A stretch of DNA of 64,000 nt from positions 1-64,000 of the forward strand of contig JAIRVZ010000122.1 of the NCBI GenBank assembly GCA_031253625.1, in the 5' to 3' direction. The translations under genes and the position numbers were made by a program. Below are positions 36,683 through 45,439 of this stretch, in pieces (the stretch's first letter is position 1; the number at the start of each line of letters is the position of its first letter). This stretch comes from Dysgonamonadaceae bacterium (GTDB lineage: Bacteria; Bacteroidota; Bacteroidia; Bacteroidales; Azobacteroidaceae). Under the pieces are notes generated by a model. That model saw only the letters and a list, made by a program, of their open reading frames with translations, was not told where the DNA came from and did no database searches.

Positions 36683-37649
36683 AACAAAAAAACGCAAATT
36701 CCTGGTTATCATATTGTCTTCGCTTGTGATAGCATTGATTTTGCGTGCCTTTGTTTTTGAATCCTACAAGATGCCATCTTCACAGATGGAAAACGCTGTA
36801 TTGAGGAGGGATTATTTGTTTGTCAACAAACTCGCTTATGGAATCCGTATGCCAATGACATGGCTATCTATCCCATTCATTCCGGATTCTATTCCTGCAT
36901 TAAGAATGAAAACTTACTCCGGATTTCTTTCTTTGCCATATCGGAGATTTTTTGAAAGAAGAATTAGGCGCAACGATATAGTGTTGTACAATATACCTTC
37001 ATTGCGAAAAGATGTACCCATAGATAAATTGCCTTTATCCATCAGTCGCTGCATTGGATTGTCCGGTGATTCGGTAGAGGTACTTAACGGCAGTTATTTT
37101 ATAAATGCAAATAGAATCGCTCAGAGTCCGGATTTGATATTGCCATACAAATACCTGCAGCAATTTGATTCGGCAATCACGCTCGCAATGAACAAATTGA
37201 ATATTCCAATCCGGAAAACAGTCTCCAATCGCGATAATCATATAACACGATTTTTCAGCCGGTTTGAAGCGTTTTCTCTTCGAGAAGAATTACCCGATTC
37301 GATAAACATAATCCTCGAAGAAAGAGAAGATTTGAATTACAAATTGTTTATTCCTAAAAGAGGTCTTACCGTAAAACTCACTCCGGAAAACCTGCATATC
37401 TACGAACAAATTATTTTGGATGAATTAAAAGATAACGCAGAAACCATATTCGGAGAACTTTACATCGATAACAAACTTACAGAGTATTACACATTTAAAT
37501 CGGATTATTACTGGATGCTTTCCGACAATACTGAGGCATCGGCCGATTCCCGTCATTTCGGATTTATCCCCGAAACTCATATTGTGGGTAAAGCCAACCT
37601 GATTTGGATGAGTAAAAATCCCAATAGAATCTTTTCAAAAATACACTGA
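36675..37649 (+). CDS. Signal peptidase I paralogue lacking the catalytic Ser-Lys pair
   Basis: 324 residues from the ATG at 36675 (MSKTKKRKFLVIILSSLVIA). One N-terminal membrane helix (9-29), then the S26 fold: ESYKMPSSQMENAVLRRDYL aligns with the catalytic box but glutamine 37 stands where the nucleophilic serine should be, and LSISRCIGLSGDSVEV aligns with YVKRCVGMPGDS with serine 124 in place of the general-base lysine. The last box is SDNTEASADSRHFGF, with G to S and R to T changes. Fold residues are kept, so it is a probable pseudoenzyme. Translational coupling to lepB (8-bp overlap) and to wbqC (TGATG) suggests a working gene, perhaps a LepB partner or substrate presenter; that role is inference. 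Confidence 0.88.
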   Translation: MSKTKKRKFLVIILSSLVIALILRAFVFESYKMPSSQMENAVLRRDYLFVNKLAYGIRMPMTWLSIPFIPDSIPALRMKTYSGFLSLPYRRFFERRIRRNDIVLYNIPSLRKDVPIDKLPLSISRCIGLSGDSVEVLNGSYFINANRIAQSPDLILPYKYLQQFDSAITLAMNKLNIPIRKTVSNRDNHITRFFSRFEAFSLREELPDSINIILEEREDLNYKLFIPKRGLTVKLTPENLHIYEQIILDELKDNAETIFGELYIDNKLTEYYTFKSDYYWMLSDNTEASADSRHFGFIPETHIVGKANLIWMSKNPNRIFSKIH

Positions 37650-38278
37650 TGCAACCAAATTTTTCAACTGCTTATTTTTCAACTGCTTATTTAGCTCCGG
37701 TTGAATATTATATGCAGATGTTGGCATTTCCGCAAACCGTGATTGAGAAACATTGCAATTATGTGAAACAAACTTATCGGAACCGTTGCGTTATTGCATC
37801 AGCCAACGGATTGCAAACATTGAGTATTCCTATCGAGAAACCTGAAACAATTAAATGCCTCACTAAAGACATTCGCATCGCAGAACATGACAATTGGCGA
37901 CACTTACACTGGATTGCTATTAAATCGGCCTATAATTCCACGCCTTTTTTCGAATATTACGAAGATGATTTTATTAAATTCTACGAGCGTCCATACAATT
38001 TTTTATTCGATTTCAACGAATCTTTAAGAATGTTAATTACTGATTTATTGGATATTGAACCGCAAGTAACTTATTCTTCAGAATATAAAGCCGATTTTTT
38101 GTCAAACGAGATAGATTACAGGGAAACTATTCATCCTAAAAAAAATCCTGTGACAAGCTCATTCAAACCTTATTATCAGGTTTTTGAATCTCGATTCGGA
38201 TTTCAACCCAACTTGAGCATTATCGATTTATTGTTTAATATGGGACCTGAATCAATTTATATATTACGTCAAAATTAA
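37649..38278 (+). CDS. WbqC family protein
   Basis: 209 residues. Family stretches: YLAPVEYYMQMLAFPQTVIE, KQTYRNRCVIASANGLQTLS, DNWRHLHWIAIKSAYNSTPF and FFEYYEDDFIKFYE. WbqC-like proteins occur in O-antigen and other gene clusters; the biochemical function is not well defined. The start overlaps the previous stop by one base. Near the N-terminus the five residues FSTAY are repeated exactly (an in-frame 15-bp duplication at 37663-37692), probably extra relative to relatives. Confidence 0.87.
   Translation: MQPNFSTAYFSTAYLAPVEYYMQMLAFPQTVIEKHCNYVKQTYRNRCVIASANGLQTLSIPIEKPETIKCLTKDIRIAEHDNWRHLHWIAIKSAYNSTPFFEYYEDDFIKFYERPYNFLFDFNESLRMLITDLLDIEPQVTYSSEYKADFLSNEIDYRETIHPKKNPVTSSFKPYYQVFESRFGFQPNLSIIDLLFNMGPESIYILRQN
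37663..37692 (+). repeat. 15-bp exact tandem duplication in wbqC
   Basis: TTCAACTGCTTATTT occurs twice in a row (37663-37677 and 37678-37692), giving FSTAY-FSTAY. It is in frame. Confidence 0.85.
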
Positions 38279-38284
38279 TTACTT

Positions 38285-39037
38285 ATGAAGATTAGATTTC
38301 TATATTGTCTGTTTCTTTTATTCACAATTGCATCTTGTAATGAAAGTAAATATGTTATAAGCCATATTGATGCAAGTTATGTTGCAATGGATAGCACTTT
38401 CGACGGAAAAGCAAATCCCGATATTGTTTCTTTAATCAATTTGTATAAAAAACAATTAGATGCGGAAATGAATGTAGTAATCGGGAAGGCCACTCGCAAT
38501 TTGACAATCGACCCACCTGATTATTTACTTGTTAATCTGACGGCCGATGCCATGAAACAGTATGGAGATGAGCACATTAAAGATGGTGTTGATATGGCAT
38601 TTATGAATATCAACGGACATCGTGCTTCTTTAAATAAAGGCACAATAACGCTTGGAGATATTTATCGCATTTATCCGTTCGATAACGAACTTGTATTCTT
38701 GGAATTAAAAGGAGATGATTTGGAAAAAATATTTAATTCTTTTGCCGAAAAATCGCCTCAAGGATTTTCCTCCAACATAAAGCTAACGATTCAAAATCAA
38801 CAAGTTAATTCCTTAACGATAGACGGAAAACCTTTGGATAAAGATAAAATCTACAAAATCATCACCTTGGATTATCTGGCCGAAGGAAACGATGGTATGT
38901 CTTCGTTGAAAAATGCAATAACAACCTCAACAACAGGCATTTTACTCCGAAATATGATGATTGATTATATTAAACGCAGCACCATCGAAGGTAGAGAAAT
39001 CGATATGGTTGCAGATCAAAGATTAACAATAAAATAA
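38285..39037 (+). CDS. 5'-nucleotidase C-terminal domain lipoprotein
   Basis: 250 residues. Signal peptide with lipobox (MKIRFLYCLFLLFTIASC). The rest is the 5_nucleotid_C domain: VNLTADAMKQYGDE, MAFMNINGHRASLNKGTITL, DIYRIYPFDNELVFLELKGD, and YKIITLDYLAEGNDGMSSL. In UshA this domain binds the nucleotide and follows the metallophosphatase domain in the same chain. Here it is a separate gene placed before the gene for the other half, 10 bp apart, so the two products probably work together in the periplasm. Confidence 0.9.
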   Translation: MKIRFLYCLFLLFTIASCNESKYVISHIDASYVAMDSTFDGKANPDIVSLINLYKKQLDAEMNVVIGKATRNLTIDPPDYLLVNLTADAMKQYGDEHIKDGVDMAFMNINGHRASLNKGTITLGDIYRIYPFDNELVFLELKGDDLEKIFNSFAEKSPQGFSSNIKLTIQNQQVNSLTIDGKPLDKDKIYKIITLDYLAEGNDGMSSLKNAITTSTTGILLRNMMIDYIKRSTIEGREIDMVADQRLTIK

Positions 39038-39047
39038 ACGATTAATT

Positions 39048-39905
39048 ATGAGGCGATTATTATTCATATTTTCATTGACTGTTTTTTCAATCGTTATCTA
39101 TGCACAAGAAAACGAACGACTAGTCATATTATATACAAACGATACACACAGCATTATCGAACCGATGCCTGCCAACGATTCAAAATTTCCTAATTTGGGA
39201 GGAATGGAACGCCGGGCGGCTTATGTCGAAATGGTCAGGCATGAAAACCCTCACGTTTTATTACTTCAAGCCGGAGATATTGTTCAGGGAACCCCTTATT
39301 TCAACATCTTTCAAGGCAAAGTTGAAATGGAATTAATGAACAGTATGAAATACGATGCCTCTTGCTTAGGAAATCACGAATTCGATTTAGGTCTTGAAGG
39401 GCTCTCCCAATTGGTAAAATGGGCAAAATTTCCCTTTTTAGCAGCCAATTACGATTTTAGTCAAACATCATTACAAAATGAGATAAAAGATTATATCATT
39501 ATCAAGAAAGGAGACATCAAAATCGGCATTTTCGGAATCGGCATCAATCCCGAAGGACTAATCGCTAAAAAGAACTATGAAGGTATGCAATTTTTATCGC
39601 CATTGGAAACCGCAAATAAAATTGCCGATTATCTGAAACAGGAAAAAACGTGCGATTTGGTTATATGCCTTTCTCACTTAGGTTATTATAACGAAAAAGA
39701 ATCAACAGATTTCGGAGATATACAATTAGCATCCGAAAGTAAAAATATCGACATCATTATCGGAGGACATACCCACACCTTTCTATTTACTCCCGACAGA
39801 GTGAAGAATCAAAACGGAAACGAGGTGATTATCACGCAAATGGGAAAAAACGGCATATTTGTCGGTCGCTTGGATGTTGAGATGGAAAAAATAAAACCGG
39901 ACTAA
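39048..39905 (+). CDS. 5'-nucleotidase N-terminal (metallophosphatase) domain protein
   Basis: 285 residues with a signal peptide (first 20 residues, ending VIYAQ). Calcineurin-like metal-binding motifs in order: LYTNDTHSIIEP (D, H), LLQAGDIVQGTP (D), CLGNHEFDLG (N, H), LVICLSHLGYY (H), IIGGHTHTFLF (H, H). It carries the dinuclear metal site that hydrolyses nucleotides or related phosphoesters. It ends after the metallophosphatase domain; the substrate-binding C-terminal domain is supplied by the gene upstream. It converges with sufS, and the stop codons overlap by 4 bp. Confidence 0.93.
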   Translation: MRRLLFIFSLTVFSIVIYAQENERLVILYTNDTHSIIEPMPANDSKFPNLGGMERRAAYVEMVRHENPHVLLLQAGDIVQGTPYFNIFQGKVEMELMNSMKYDASCLGNHEFDLGLEGLSQLVKWAKFPFLAANYDFSQTSLQNEIKDYIIIKKGDIKIGIFGIGINPEGLIAKKNYEGMQFLSPLETANKIADYLKQEKTCDLVICLSHLGYYNEKESTDFGDIQLASESKNIDIIIGGHTHTFLFTPDRVKNQNGNEVIITQMGKNGIFVGRLDVEMEKIKPD

Positions 39906-41122
39906 AACATTTTTACAACTCTTTCAATACCAGCTTTCAAAACATCAATTTCTTCCTTTGTATTGTAAAAAGCAAGCGAGGCACGGGCGGTTCCTTCAAC
40001 TCCTAAGGCTTTCATCAAAGGTTGTGCACAATGATGACCGGTGCGAATGGCAATTCCCAATCGGTCGAGCAACATACCCATATCGTAATGGTGAATATCT
40101 TTTACTGAAAAAGAAACAACACTGCTTTTGTTTGATGAAGTTCCGAAAATGCGCATACCTTCAATTTGCATCAGTTGCTCCATTGTATAATGTAGTAATT
40201 CATCTTCGTAAGCTTTGATATTGTCAAGTCCTAAAGCGGTAACGTATCGCAATGCTTCGGCCAATGCGGTAGAGCCGACATAATCAGGCGTTCCGGCCTC
40301 AAATTTGAATGGTAATTCGTTGTATGTTGTTTTTTCGAATGTTACACTTGCAATCATTTCGCCTCCTCCCTGATAAGGCGGAAGTTTATCCAACAGATTT
40401 TCTTTTCCGTATAAAACACCTATTCCCGTAGGTCCGTAAATTTTATGGGAAGAGAAAACAAGAAAATCGCAATCTAACTGTTGAACATCAATCGGGATAT
40501 GTTGAACAGATTGTGCGGCATCTATCAAAACAGGAATATTATGTGCATGAGCCGTTTCTATAATTTTCTTTATCGGATTGATAGTCCCCAATACGTTTGA
40601 AATATGTGTAACCGAAATCAACTTTGTTTTTGACGAAATTAGCTTCTCCAATTCGTTTAATTTCAAATCGCCGTTTTCATCGAAAGGAATGACTTTCAAC
40701 TTGATGCCCGAAATTTCTTCTTGCAATTGCCAAGGGACAATATTGGAATGGTGCTCCATTGCCGATACAATAATTTCATCGCCGGGTTTGCAATAGGCGC
40801 GACAAAAACTCGACGCTACGAGATTAATTGCTTCGGTTGTTCCACGAGTAAAAATAATTTCATTCGAAGAACGGGCATTGATAAATTGCTGCACGGTTTT
40901 ACGTGCTGCTTCATGAGCGTTAGTTGCTTCTTGGCTCAAAAAATGCACGCCACGATGAATATTGGCATTTATATTTGTGTAAGCCTCCTCGATTTTTTTA
41001 ATAACACTCCAAGGCTTTTGAGTCGTGGCAGCATTATCCAAGTAAACTAACGGCTTATTATAGATTTCCCTTTTGAGGATTGGGAAATCCTGACGGATTG
41101 TATTGATATCTAATTTTTTCAT
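39902..41122 (-). CDS. sufS: Cysteine desulfurase
   Basis: 406 residues. PLP enzyme that takes sulfur from cysteine for Fe-S assembly. Motifs: PLVYLDNAATTQKPWSVIKK, MEHHSNIVPWQ, VLIDAAQSVQHIPIDVQ, the PLP lysine in CDFLVFSSHKIYGPTGIGVL, and the persulfide cysteine in AIRTGHHCAQPLMKAL (type II, SufS-like). Full length. In most Bacteroidota it follows sufD directly; here an ORF6N gene on the same strand lies between them. sufE or a sufU-like gene was not found in the window. Confidence 0.95.
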   Translation of the reverse strand: MKKLDINTIRQDFPILKREIYNKPLVYLDNAATTQKPWSVIKKIEEAYTNINANIHRGVHFLSQEATNAHEAARKTVQQFINARSSNEIIFTRGTTEAINLVASSFCRAYCKPGDEIIVSAMEHHSNIVPWQLQEEISGIKLKVIPFDENGDLKLNELEKLISSKTKLISVTHISNVLGTINPIKKIIETAHAHNIPVLIDAAQSVQHIPIDVQQLDCDFLVFSSHKIYGPTGIGVLYGKENLLDKLPPYQGGGEMIASVTFEKTTYNELPFKFEAGTPDYVGSTALAEALRYVTALGLDNIKAYEDELLHYTMEQLMQIEGMRIFGTSSNKSSVVSFSVKDIHHYDMGMLLDRLGIAIRTGHHCAQPLMKALGVEGTARASLAFYNTKEEIDVLKAGIERVVKMF

Positions 41123-41175
41123 ATTTGCGAATTATTTTCTACACAACAAAAGTATAATATTTTTTCTAAAGATTA

Positions 41176-41700
41176 TCATTGTTTGTATTGTGGAGCAGCA
41201 AATCCTATCGGATTACGAGGCTTTTCTGAAGCCTTTTTTTGTTCTGCCAACTCTGTTAATGCCTGATAAATTTCATTGAATTGCATATTGGTTTCAACCA
41301 TAAAGTTTTCTAATTTCCGGTTAAGTTCTGCATACCCTAAAGCATATTGACGGAGTAAAACAAATGCTCTTATAATGCTAATATTTATCTGTATAGCAAA
41401 AGGACTATTTAACACACTTGACAATTGAGCGACACCCTGTTCTGTAAATGCAAACGGCAAATACTTTGTATGTTGCCCTCTACTTCCTGTTTCTAAGGTG
41501 CCAAAATTGCACCTTAAAGAATCAACTTCATTTTGAGTTAATTCAAACATAAAATCAGAAGGGAATCTGTCAATATTACGTTTTACTGCACGTTTAAGAT
41601 TTTTGGTTTCTACCTGATACATTTCTGCCAAGTAGAAATCTAACATTACTCTGCAACCTCTGATTTCATAAATTCTGTTTTGGATAATTTTTAATTCCAT
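41176..41700 (-). CDS. ORF6N domain protein within the suf cluster
   Basis: 174 residues. ORF6N blocks: YEIRGCRVMLDFYLAEMYQV, KRNIDRFPSDFMFELTQNEV, YLPFAFTEQGVAQLSSVLNS. The C-terminal part (LNRKLENFMVETNMQFNEIY) looks helical, ending AAPQYKQ. It lies in the direction of the suf genes between sufD and sufS, with gaps of 99 and 53 bp. The sequence is clearly related to the protein at 17147-17767. Residues 62-69 (DSLRCNFGTLE region) are coded by a DNA palindrome. Probably a mobile or accessory gene that settled here; function unknown. Confidence 0.87.
   Translation of the reverse strand: MELKIIQNRIYEIRGCRVMLDFYLAEMYQVETKNLKRAVKRNIDRFPSDFMFELTQNEVDSLRCNFGTLETGSRGQHTKYLPFAFTEQGVAQLSSVLNSPFAIQINISIIRAFVLLRQYALGYAELNRKLENFMVETNMQFNEIYQALTELAEQKKASEKPRNPIGFAAPQYKQ
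41494..41516. repeat. Palindrome inside the second ORF6N gene
   Basis: Arms TAAGGTGC (41494-41501) and GCACCTTA (41509-41516) pair perfectly around a 7-nt centre. It sits at the same protein position as the palindrome at 17368-17394, with a different core sequence. Confidence 0.7.
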
Positions 41701-41799
41701 GATTGTTTGGTTTAAAATTTCAACGCAAAGAAAATCATTTGTTTTGAATGTTGCAAATCAAATCTTGTTACAGCTTAATAGAATTTTGTGTACAACAAG

Positions 41800-43158
41800 T
41801 CAATTTACCTTTGGTATGGTACGACATTCCTTGCATTTTGCTAATTCGCCTCTGAACCGTTTTTCAATTAATAATCTCAAGCGGTCTTTCAATGGTTCCA
41901 AACGGATGCCTTCGATTACGTCGTTGGCAAAAGCAAATTTCAGTAACATGCGGGCTTCTGCTTCAGGTATTCCACGAGAGCGCATATAGAAAAGCGCCGT
42001 TTCATCTAATTGCCCGGTAGTAAGTCCGTGAGAACATTTTACATCATCGGCATAAATTACTAATTGTGGTTTGGCAAACATACGGCTTTCACGACTGACG
42101 CAAAGGTTGCGGTTGGTTTGATAAGCTTGTGTTTTCTGAGCGTCTTTACAAACAACAATGCGTCCGCTGAAAGAGCCAATCGCTTCATCGTCCAACACGT
42201 ATTTAAACAATTCGTTGCTGCGGCAATTGGGAACTTTATGCTCAATATTGGTGTAATTATCAATATGTTGCTCTCTATCGGCAATTACCATTCCATAAAG
42301 ATGTGTTTCGCAATGCTCGCCTTCGAGGCTAACATTGTAATTATTCCGCGTATGTCCGCTCGTAAGCGCGATTCCGTTTATCATTACGTCAGAACCGGCA
42401 GCTTGGCGGGTATGATTGCTTGCCAAACGAATTGTATTAGTTGAGCTTTCTTCCAACTCATAAAAATCGAAGACCGCATTTTCTCCGACAAATATTTCGG
42501 TTACCTGAGTAACGGCAAATGTTGGCTTTTCATCAATTGTATGGTCACAAACCAAAAGTTTGGCTTGCGCTCCGGCTTCTATGATAATAAGTAAGCGGCG
42601 ATTGACCAATGTGTCGATATTACCTCGTAAAATATTTATTAACTGTATGGGCTTTTCTACAATCACATTTTCAGGGACATAAAGTACATAACCGTCTTGA
42701 ACGAACATCGTATTAAAAGCAGTCATGCCGTCGTCGGAATCGGGCGTTGCCTGTTTGCCATAATATTTTAAAAATATTTCAGGATATTTTATTGCAAATT
42801 CGTTGAGGCTTCCGGAAAAAACACTTTCAGGAAGTTTTCCTTCCGATTGTGGATTCGGATAAAATCGTTCATTAACCACAAAGAATAACCGTGTAGACAG
42901 GTTGGGAACATCACAACAGAATACATCTTGCGGATTAACATCAACAGGAACATTATTGATATTGAGTCCATAATCGGGTTCCAATAATACGGATATATTT
43001 GTATGTTGGTATTCTTCCGAACCATAAGCAGGAAAACCTTTTGCTTTGAATGCTTCGAATGCTTTTTCACGAAGAGCATTGAGTCCATCGGCACAAGGTT
43101 TATCTATCTGTTGCCTGTATGTTTGGAAAAAATCTATATATTGTTGTTCTGATTTCAT
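41800..43158 (-). CDS. sufD: Fe-S cluster assembly protein SufD
   Basis: 452 residues from the ATG at 43158 (MKSEQQYIDFFQTYRQQIDK), placed 1 bp after the sufC stop. Upstream in-frame ATG codons lie inside sufC and are not needed. Beta-helix scaffold protein of the SufBC2D complex: VIVEKPIQLINIL, IEAGAQAKLLVCDHT, HTRQAAGSDVMINGIALTSG, DDEAIGSFSGRIVVCKDAQK and YADDVKCSHGLTTGQLDETA, whose DVKCSHG is shared with SufB. With SufB and SufC it builds Fe-S clusters in the cytoplasm. Confidence 0.95.
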   Translation of the reverse strand: MKSEQQYIDFFQTYRQQIDKPCADGLNALREKAFEAFKAKGFPAYGSEEYQHTNISVLLEPDYGLNINNVPVDVNPQDVFCCDVPNLSTRLFFVVNERFYPNPQSEGKLPESVFSGSLNEFAIKYPEIFLKYYGKQATPDSDDGMTAFNTMFVQDGYVLYVPENVIVEKPIQLINILRGNIDTLVNRRLLIIIEAGAQAKLLVCDHTIDEKPTFAVTQVTEIFVGENAVFDFYELEESSTNTIRLASNHTRQAAGSDVMINGIALTSGHTRNNYNVSLEGEHCETHLYGMVIADREQHIDNYTNIEHKVPNCRSNELFKYVLDDEAIGSFSGRIVVCKDAQKTQAYQTNRNLCVSRESRMFAKPQLVIYADDVKCSHGLTTGQLDETALFYMRSRGIPEAEARMLLKFAFANDVIEGIRLEPLKDRLRLLIEKRFRGELAKCKECRTIPKVN

Positions 43159-43159
43159 T

Positions 43160-43897
43160 TTATTTGAGCCAATCATAACCTTTTTCTTCCAATTCAAGCG
43201 CCAGTTGAGGACCACCGGTTTTTACAATTTTCCCTTCATACAATACATGAATGATATCAGGTTTGATATAATCCAACAAGCGTTGATAGTGGGTAATAAC
43301 AATTGTTGCGTTTTCGGGAGTTTTCAATTGGTTTACGCCATTGGCAACAACGCGCAAAGCATCAATGTCTAATCCGCTATCGGTTTCATCTAAAATGGCG
43401 AGAGTTGGTTCGAGCATCGCCATTTGGAATATTTCGTTGCGTTTCTTTTCTCCTCCCGAAAATCCCTCATTGACCGAGCGGTTGGCTAACTTGCTATCTA
43501 ATTCAACTACAGCCCGTTTGTCGCGCATCATTTTCAGAAAATCGCTTGCAGAAATAGGTTCAAGACCTTTATATTTGCGGTGTTCATTTACTGCAGCACG
43601 CATGAAATTAACCATACTCACTCCGGGGATTTCCACCGGATATTGGAAACTGAGGAATAATCCTTCGCAAGAACGTTGTTCGGGCGATAACTCCAACAAG
43701 TTTTTTCCGTTAAAAGTTACTTCGCCCTCGGTTACGGTAAATGCCGGATTTCCGACCAACACCGAAGATAACGTACTTTTCCCCGAACCGTTAGGTCCCA
43801 TAATGGCATGAACTTCACCGGCATTGACCTGCAAGTCAATTCCTTTTAATATCTCTTTTCCGCCGATTGACGCATGTAAGTTCTTTATTGTCAGCAT
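43160..43897 (-). CDS. sufC: Fe-S cluster assembly ATPase SufC
   Basis: 245 residues. ABC-type ATPase without membrane partner; it powers the SufBCD scaffold. Walker A is GPNGSGKSTLSSVLVGNP, the signature region is SVNEGFSGGEKKRNEIFQMA, Walker B is LAILDETDSGLDIDAL, and the switch histidine is in TIVITHYQRLL. It begins 31 bp after sufB and is followed in 1 bp by sufD. Confidence 0.96.
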   Translation of the reverse strand: MLTIKNLHASIGGKEILKGIDLQVNAGEVHAIMGPNGSGKSTLSSVLVGNPAFTVTEGEVTFNGKNLLELSPEQRSCEGLFLSFQYPVEIPGVSMVNFMRAAVNEHRKYKGLEPISASDFLKMMRDKRAVVELDSKLANRSVNEGFSGGEKKRNEIFQMAMLEPTLAILDETDSGLDIDALRVVANGVNQLKTPENATIVITHYQRLLDYIKPDIIHVLYEGKIVKTGGPQLALELEEKGYDWLK

Positions 43898-43928
43898 ACA
43901 ATTTTATTATTTTGAAACTCATAGGTAC

Positions 43929-45377
43929 TTATCCCACCGAACCTTCCAATGAAATTTGTAACAATTTCTGCGCTTCCACCGCAAACTCCATCGGAAGCTT
44001 ATTCAACACTTCTTTTGCATAACCATTGACAATCAAACCGACTGCTGTTTCGGTCGGGATGCCTCGCTGGTTACAATAGAATATTTGGTCTTCACTTATT
44101 TTTGATGTACTGGCTTCATGTTCTACAATCGCTGTTTCGTTCTGAATATCCATGTATGGAAAAGTATGCGCACCACATTTATCGCTTAACAGCAAACTGT
44201 CGCATTGCGAATGGTTACGCGCATTTTCTGCTCCTTTCATTATTCGTACCAAGCCGCGATAACTGTTTTGACTGAATCCGGCGGATATTCCTTTCGAAAC
44301 AATACGGCTTTTGGTGTTTTTACCCACATGAATCATTTTCGTTCCGGTATCCGCTTGCTGGTAATTATTGGTTACGGCCACCGAGTAAAATTCTCCGATC
44401 GAATTATCTCCCGAAAGAATACAGCTGGGATATTTCCATGTAATGGCAGAACCGGTTTCTACCTGCGTCCACGAAATTTTAGAGTTTTTTCCTTTGCAAA
44501 TACCTCTTTTGGTTACGAAGTTATAAATACCGCCTCTCCCCTCTTTATCTCCGGGATACCAGTTCTGAACCGTAGAATATTTCACTTCGGCATTTTCTAA
44601 TACAATGATTTCGACAATTGCGGCATGCAACTGGTTCTCATCACGCATAGGAGCCGTACAGCCTTCTAAATAACTAACATACGATTCATCATCGACAACA
44701 ATTAATGTGCGCTCGAACTGTCCTGTGTTGGCAGCATTGATGCGGAAATAAGTAGAAAGTTCCATCGGACAACGAACTCCTTTGGGAATATAAACAAATG
44801 AACCGTCGCTGAAAACAGCGGAGTTGAGCGCTGCAAAGAAATTATCGCGATAAGAAACAACCGTGCCTAAATATTTTTTGACCAAATCGGGATAATCCTG
44901 CACCGCTTCGCTAAACGAACAAAAAATAATTCCTTTTTCAGCTAAACTTTCTTTGTATGTGGTTTTCACCGAAACACTATCCATTACGGCATCGACTGCC
45001 ATTCCCGAAAGCATCTTTTGTTCGTGCAAGGGAATGCCGAGTTTATCAAAAGTTCTCAATAGCTCAGGGTCTACTTCATCTAAATTCTTGGGACCTTCTC
45101 TCTTTTTAGGAGCAGCATAATAAATAATATCCTGATAATCGATTTCAGGAATATTCAAATGCGCCCAATTTGGCATTTTCATTGTTTGCCAATGACGAAA
45201 AGCGTTCAAGCGGTATTCAAGCAGCCATTTGGGCTCGTTTTTTTTACTCGAAATCAACCGCACAATATCTTCGTTCAATCCTTTGGGAGCAAATTCGGTA
45301 TCAATATTTGTAGTGAATCCGTATTTGTATTCACCAGAGGTTAAGTCGTCTAATATATTATTTGAATTGTCTTGCAT
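43929..45377 (-). CDS. sufB: Fe-S cluster assembly protein SufB
   Basis: 482 residues. Core scaffold of SufBC2D. Conserved stretches: [116 protein letters not shown] and [20 protein letters not shown]. The last cysteine-rich parts include the cluster-binding cysteine region. It is first in the suf cluster with a strong promoter just upstream. Confidence 0.97.
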   Translation of the reverse strand: MQDNSNNILDDLTSGEYKYGFTTNIDTEFAPKGLNEDIVRLISSKKNEPKWLLEYRLNAFRHWQTMKMPNWAHLNIPEIDYQDIIYYAAPKKREGPKNLDEVDPELLRTFDKLGIPLHEQKMLSGMAVDAVMDSVSVKTTYKESLAEKGIIFCSFSEAVQDYPDLVKKYLGTVVSYRDNFFAALNSAVFSDGSFVYIPKGVRCPMELSTYFRINAANTGQFERTLIVVDDESYVSYLEGCTAPMRDENQLHAAIVEIIVLENAEVKYSTVQNWYPGDKEGRGGIYNFVTKRGICKGKNSKISWTQVETGSAITWKYPSCILSGDNSIGEFYSVAVTNNYQQADTGTKMIHVGKNTKSRIVSKGISAGFSQNSYRGLVRIMKGAENARNHSQCDSLLLSDKCGAHTFPYMDIQNETAIVEHEASTSKISEDQIFYCNQRGIPTETAVGLIVNGYAKEVLNKLPMEFAVEAQKLLQISLEGSVG

Positions 45378-45396
45378 AACATTAAATTCATCCGTG

Positions 45397-45426
45397 CAAA
45401 GTTACAACAGTTTCTGCGTTTAGCAA
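45397..45426 (-). promoter_or_regulatory. Promoter of the suf cluster
   Basis: On the minus strand TTG (complement of 45424-45426), 19 bp, TAACTTTG (complement of 45397-45404), followed by CACGG and the sufB ATG at 45377. Confidence 0.7.
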
Positions 45427-45439
45427 CAATGTACGGCAG

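Noticed and set aside
43159-43215. Longer start for SufD
   Set aside because: It lies inside sufC, and the ATG at 43158 immediately after the sufC stop gives the usual N-terminus.
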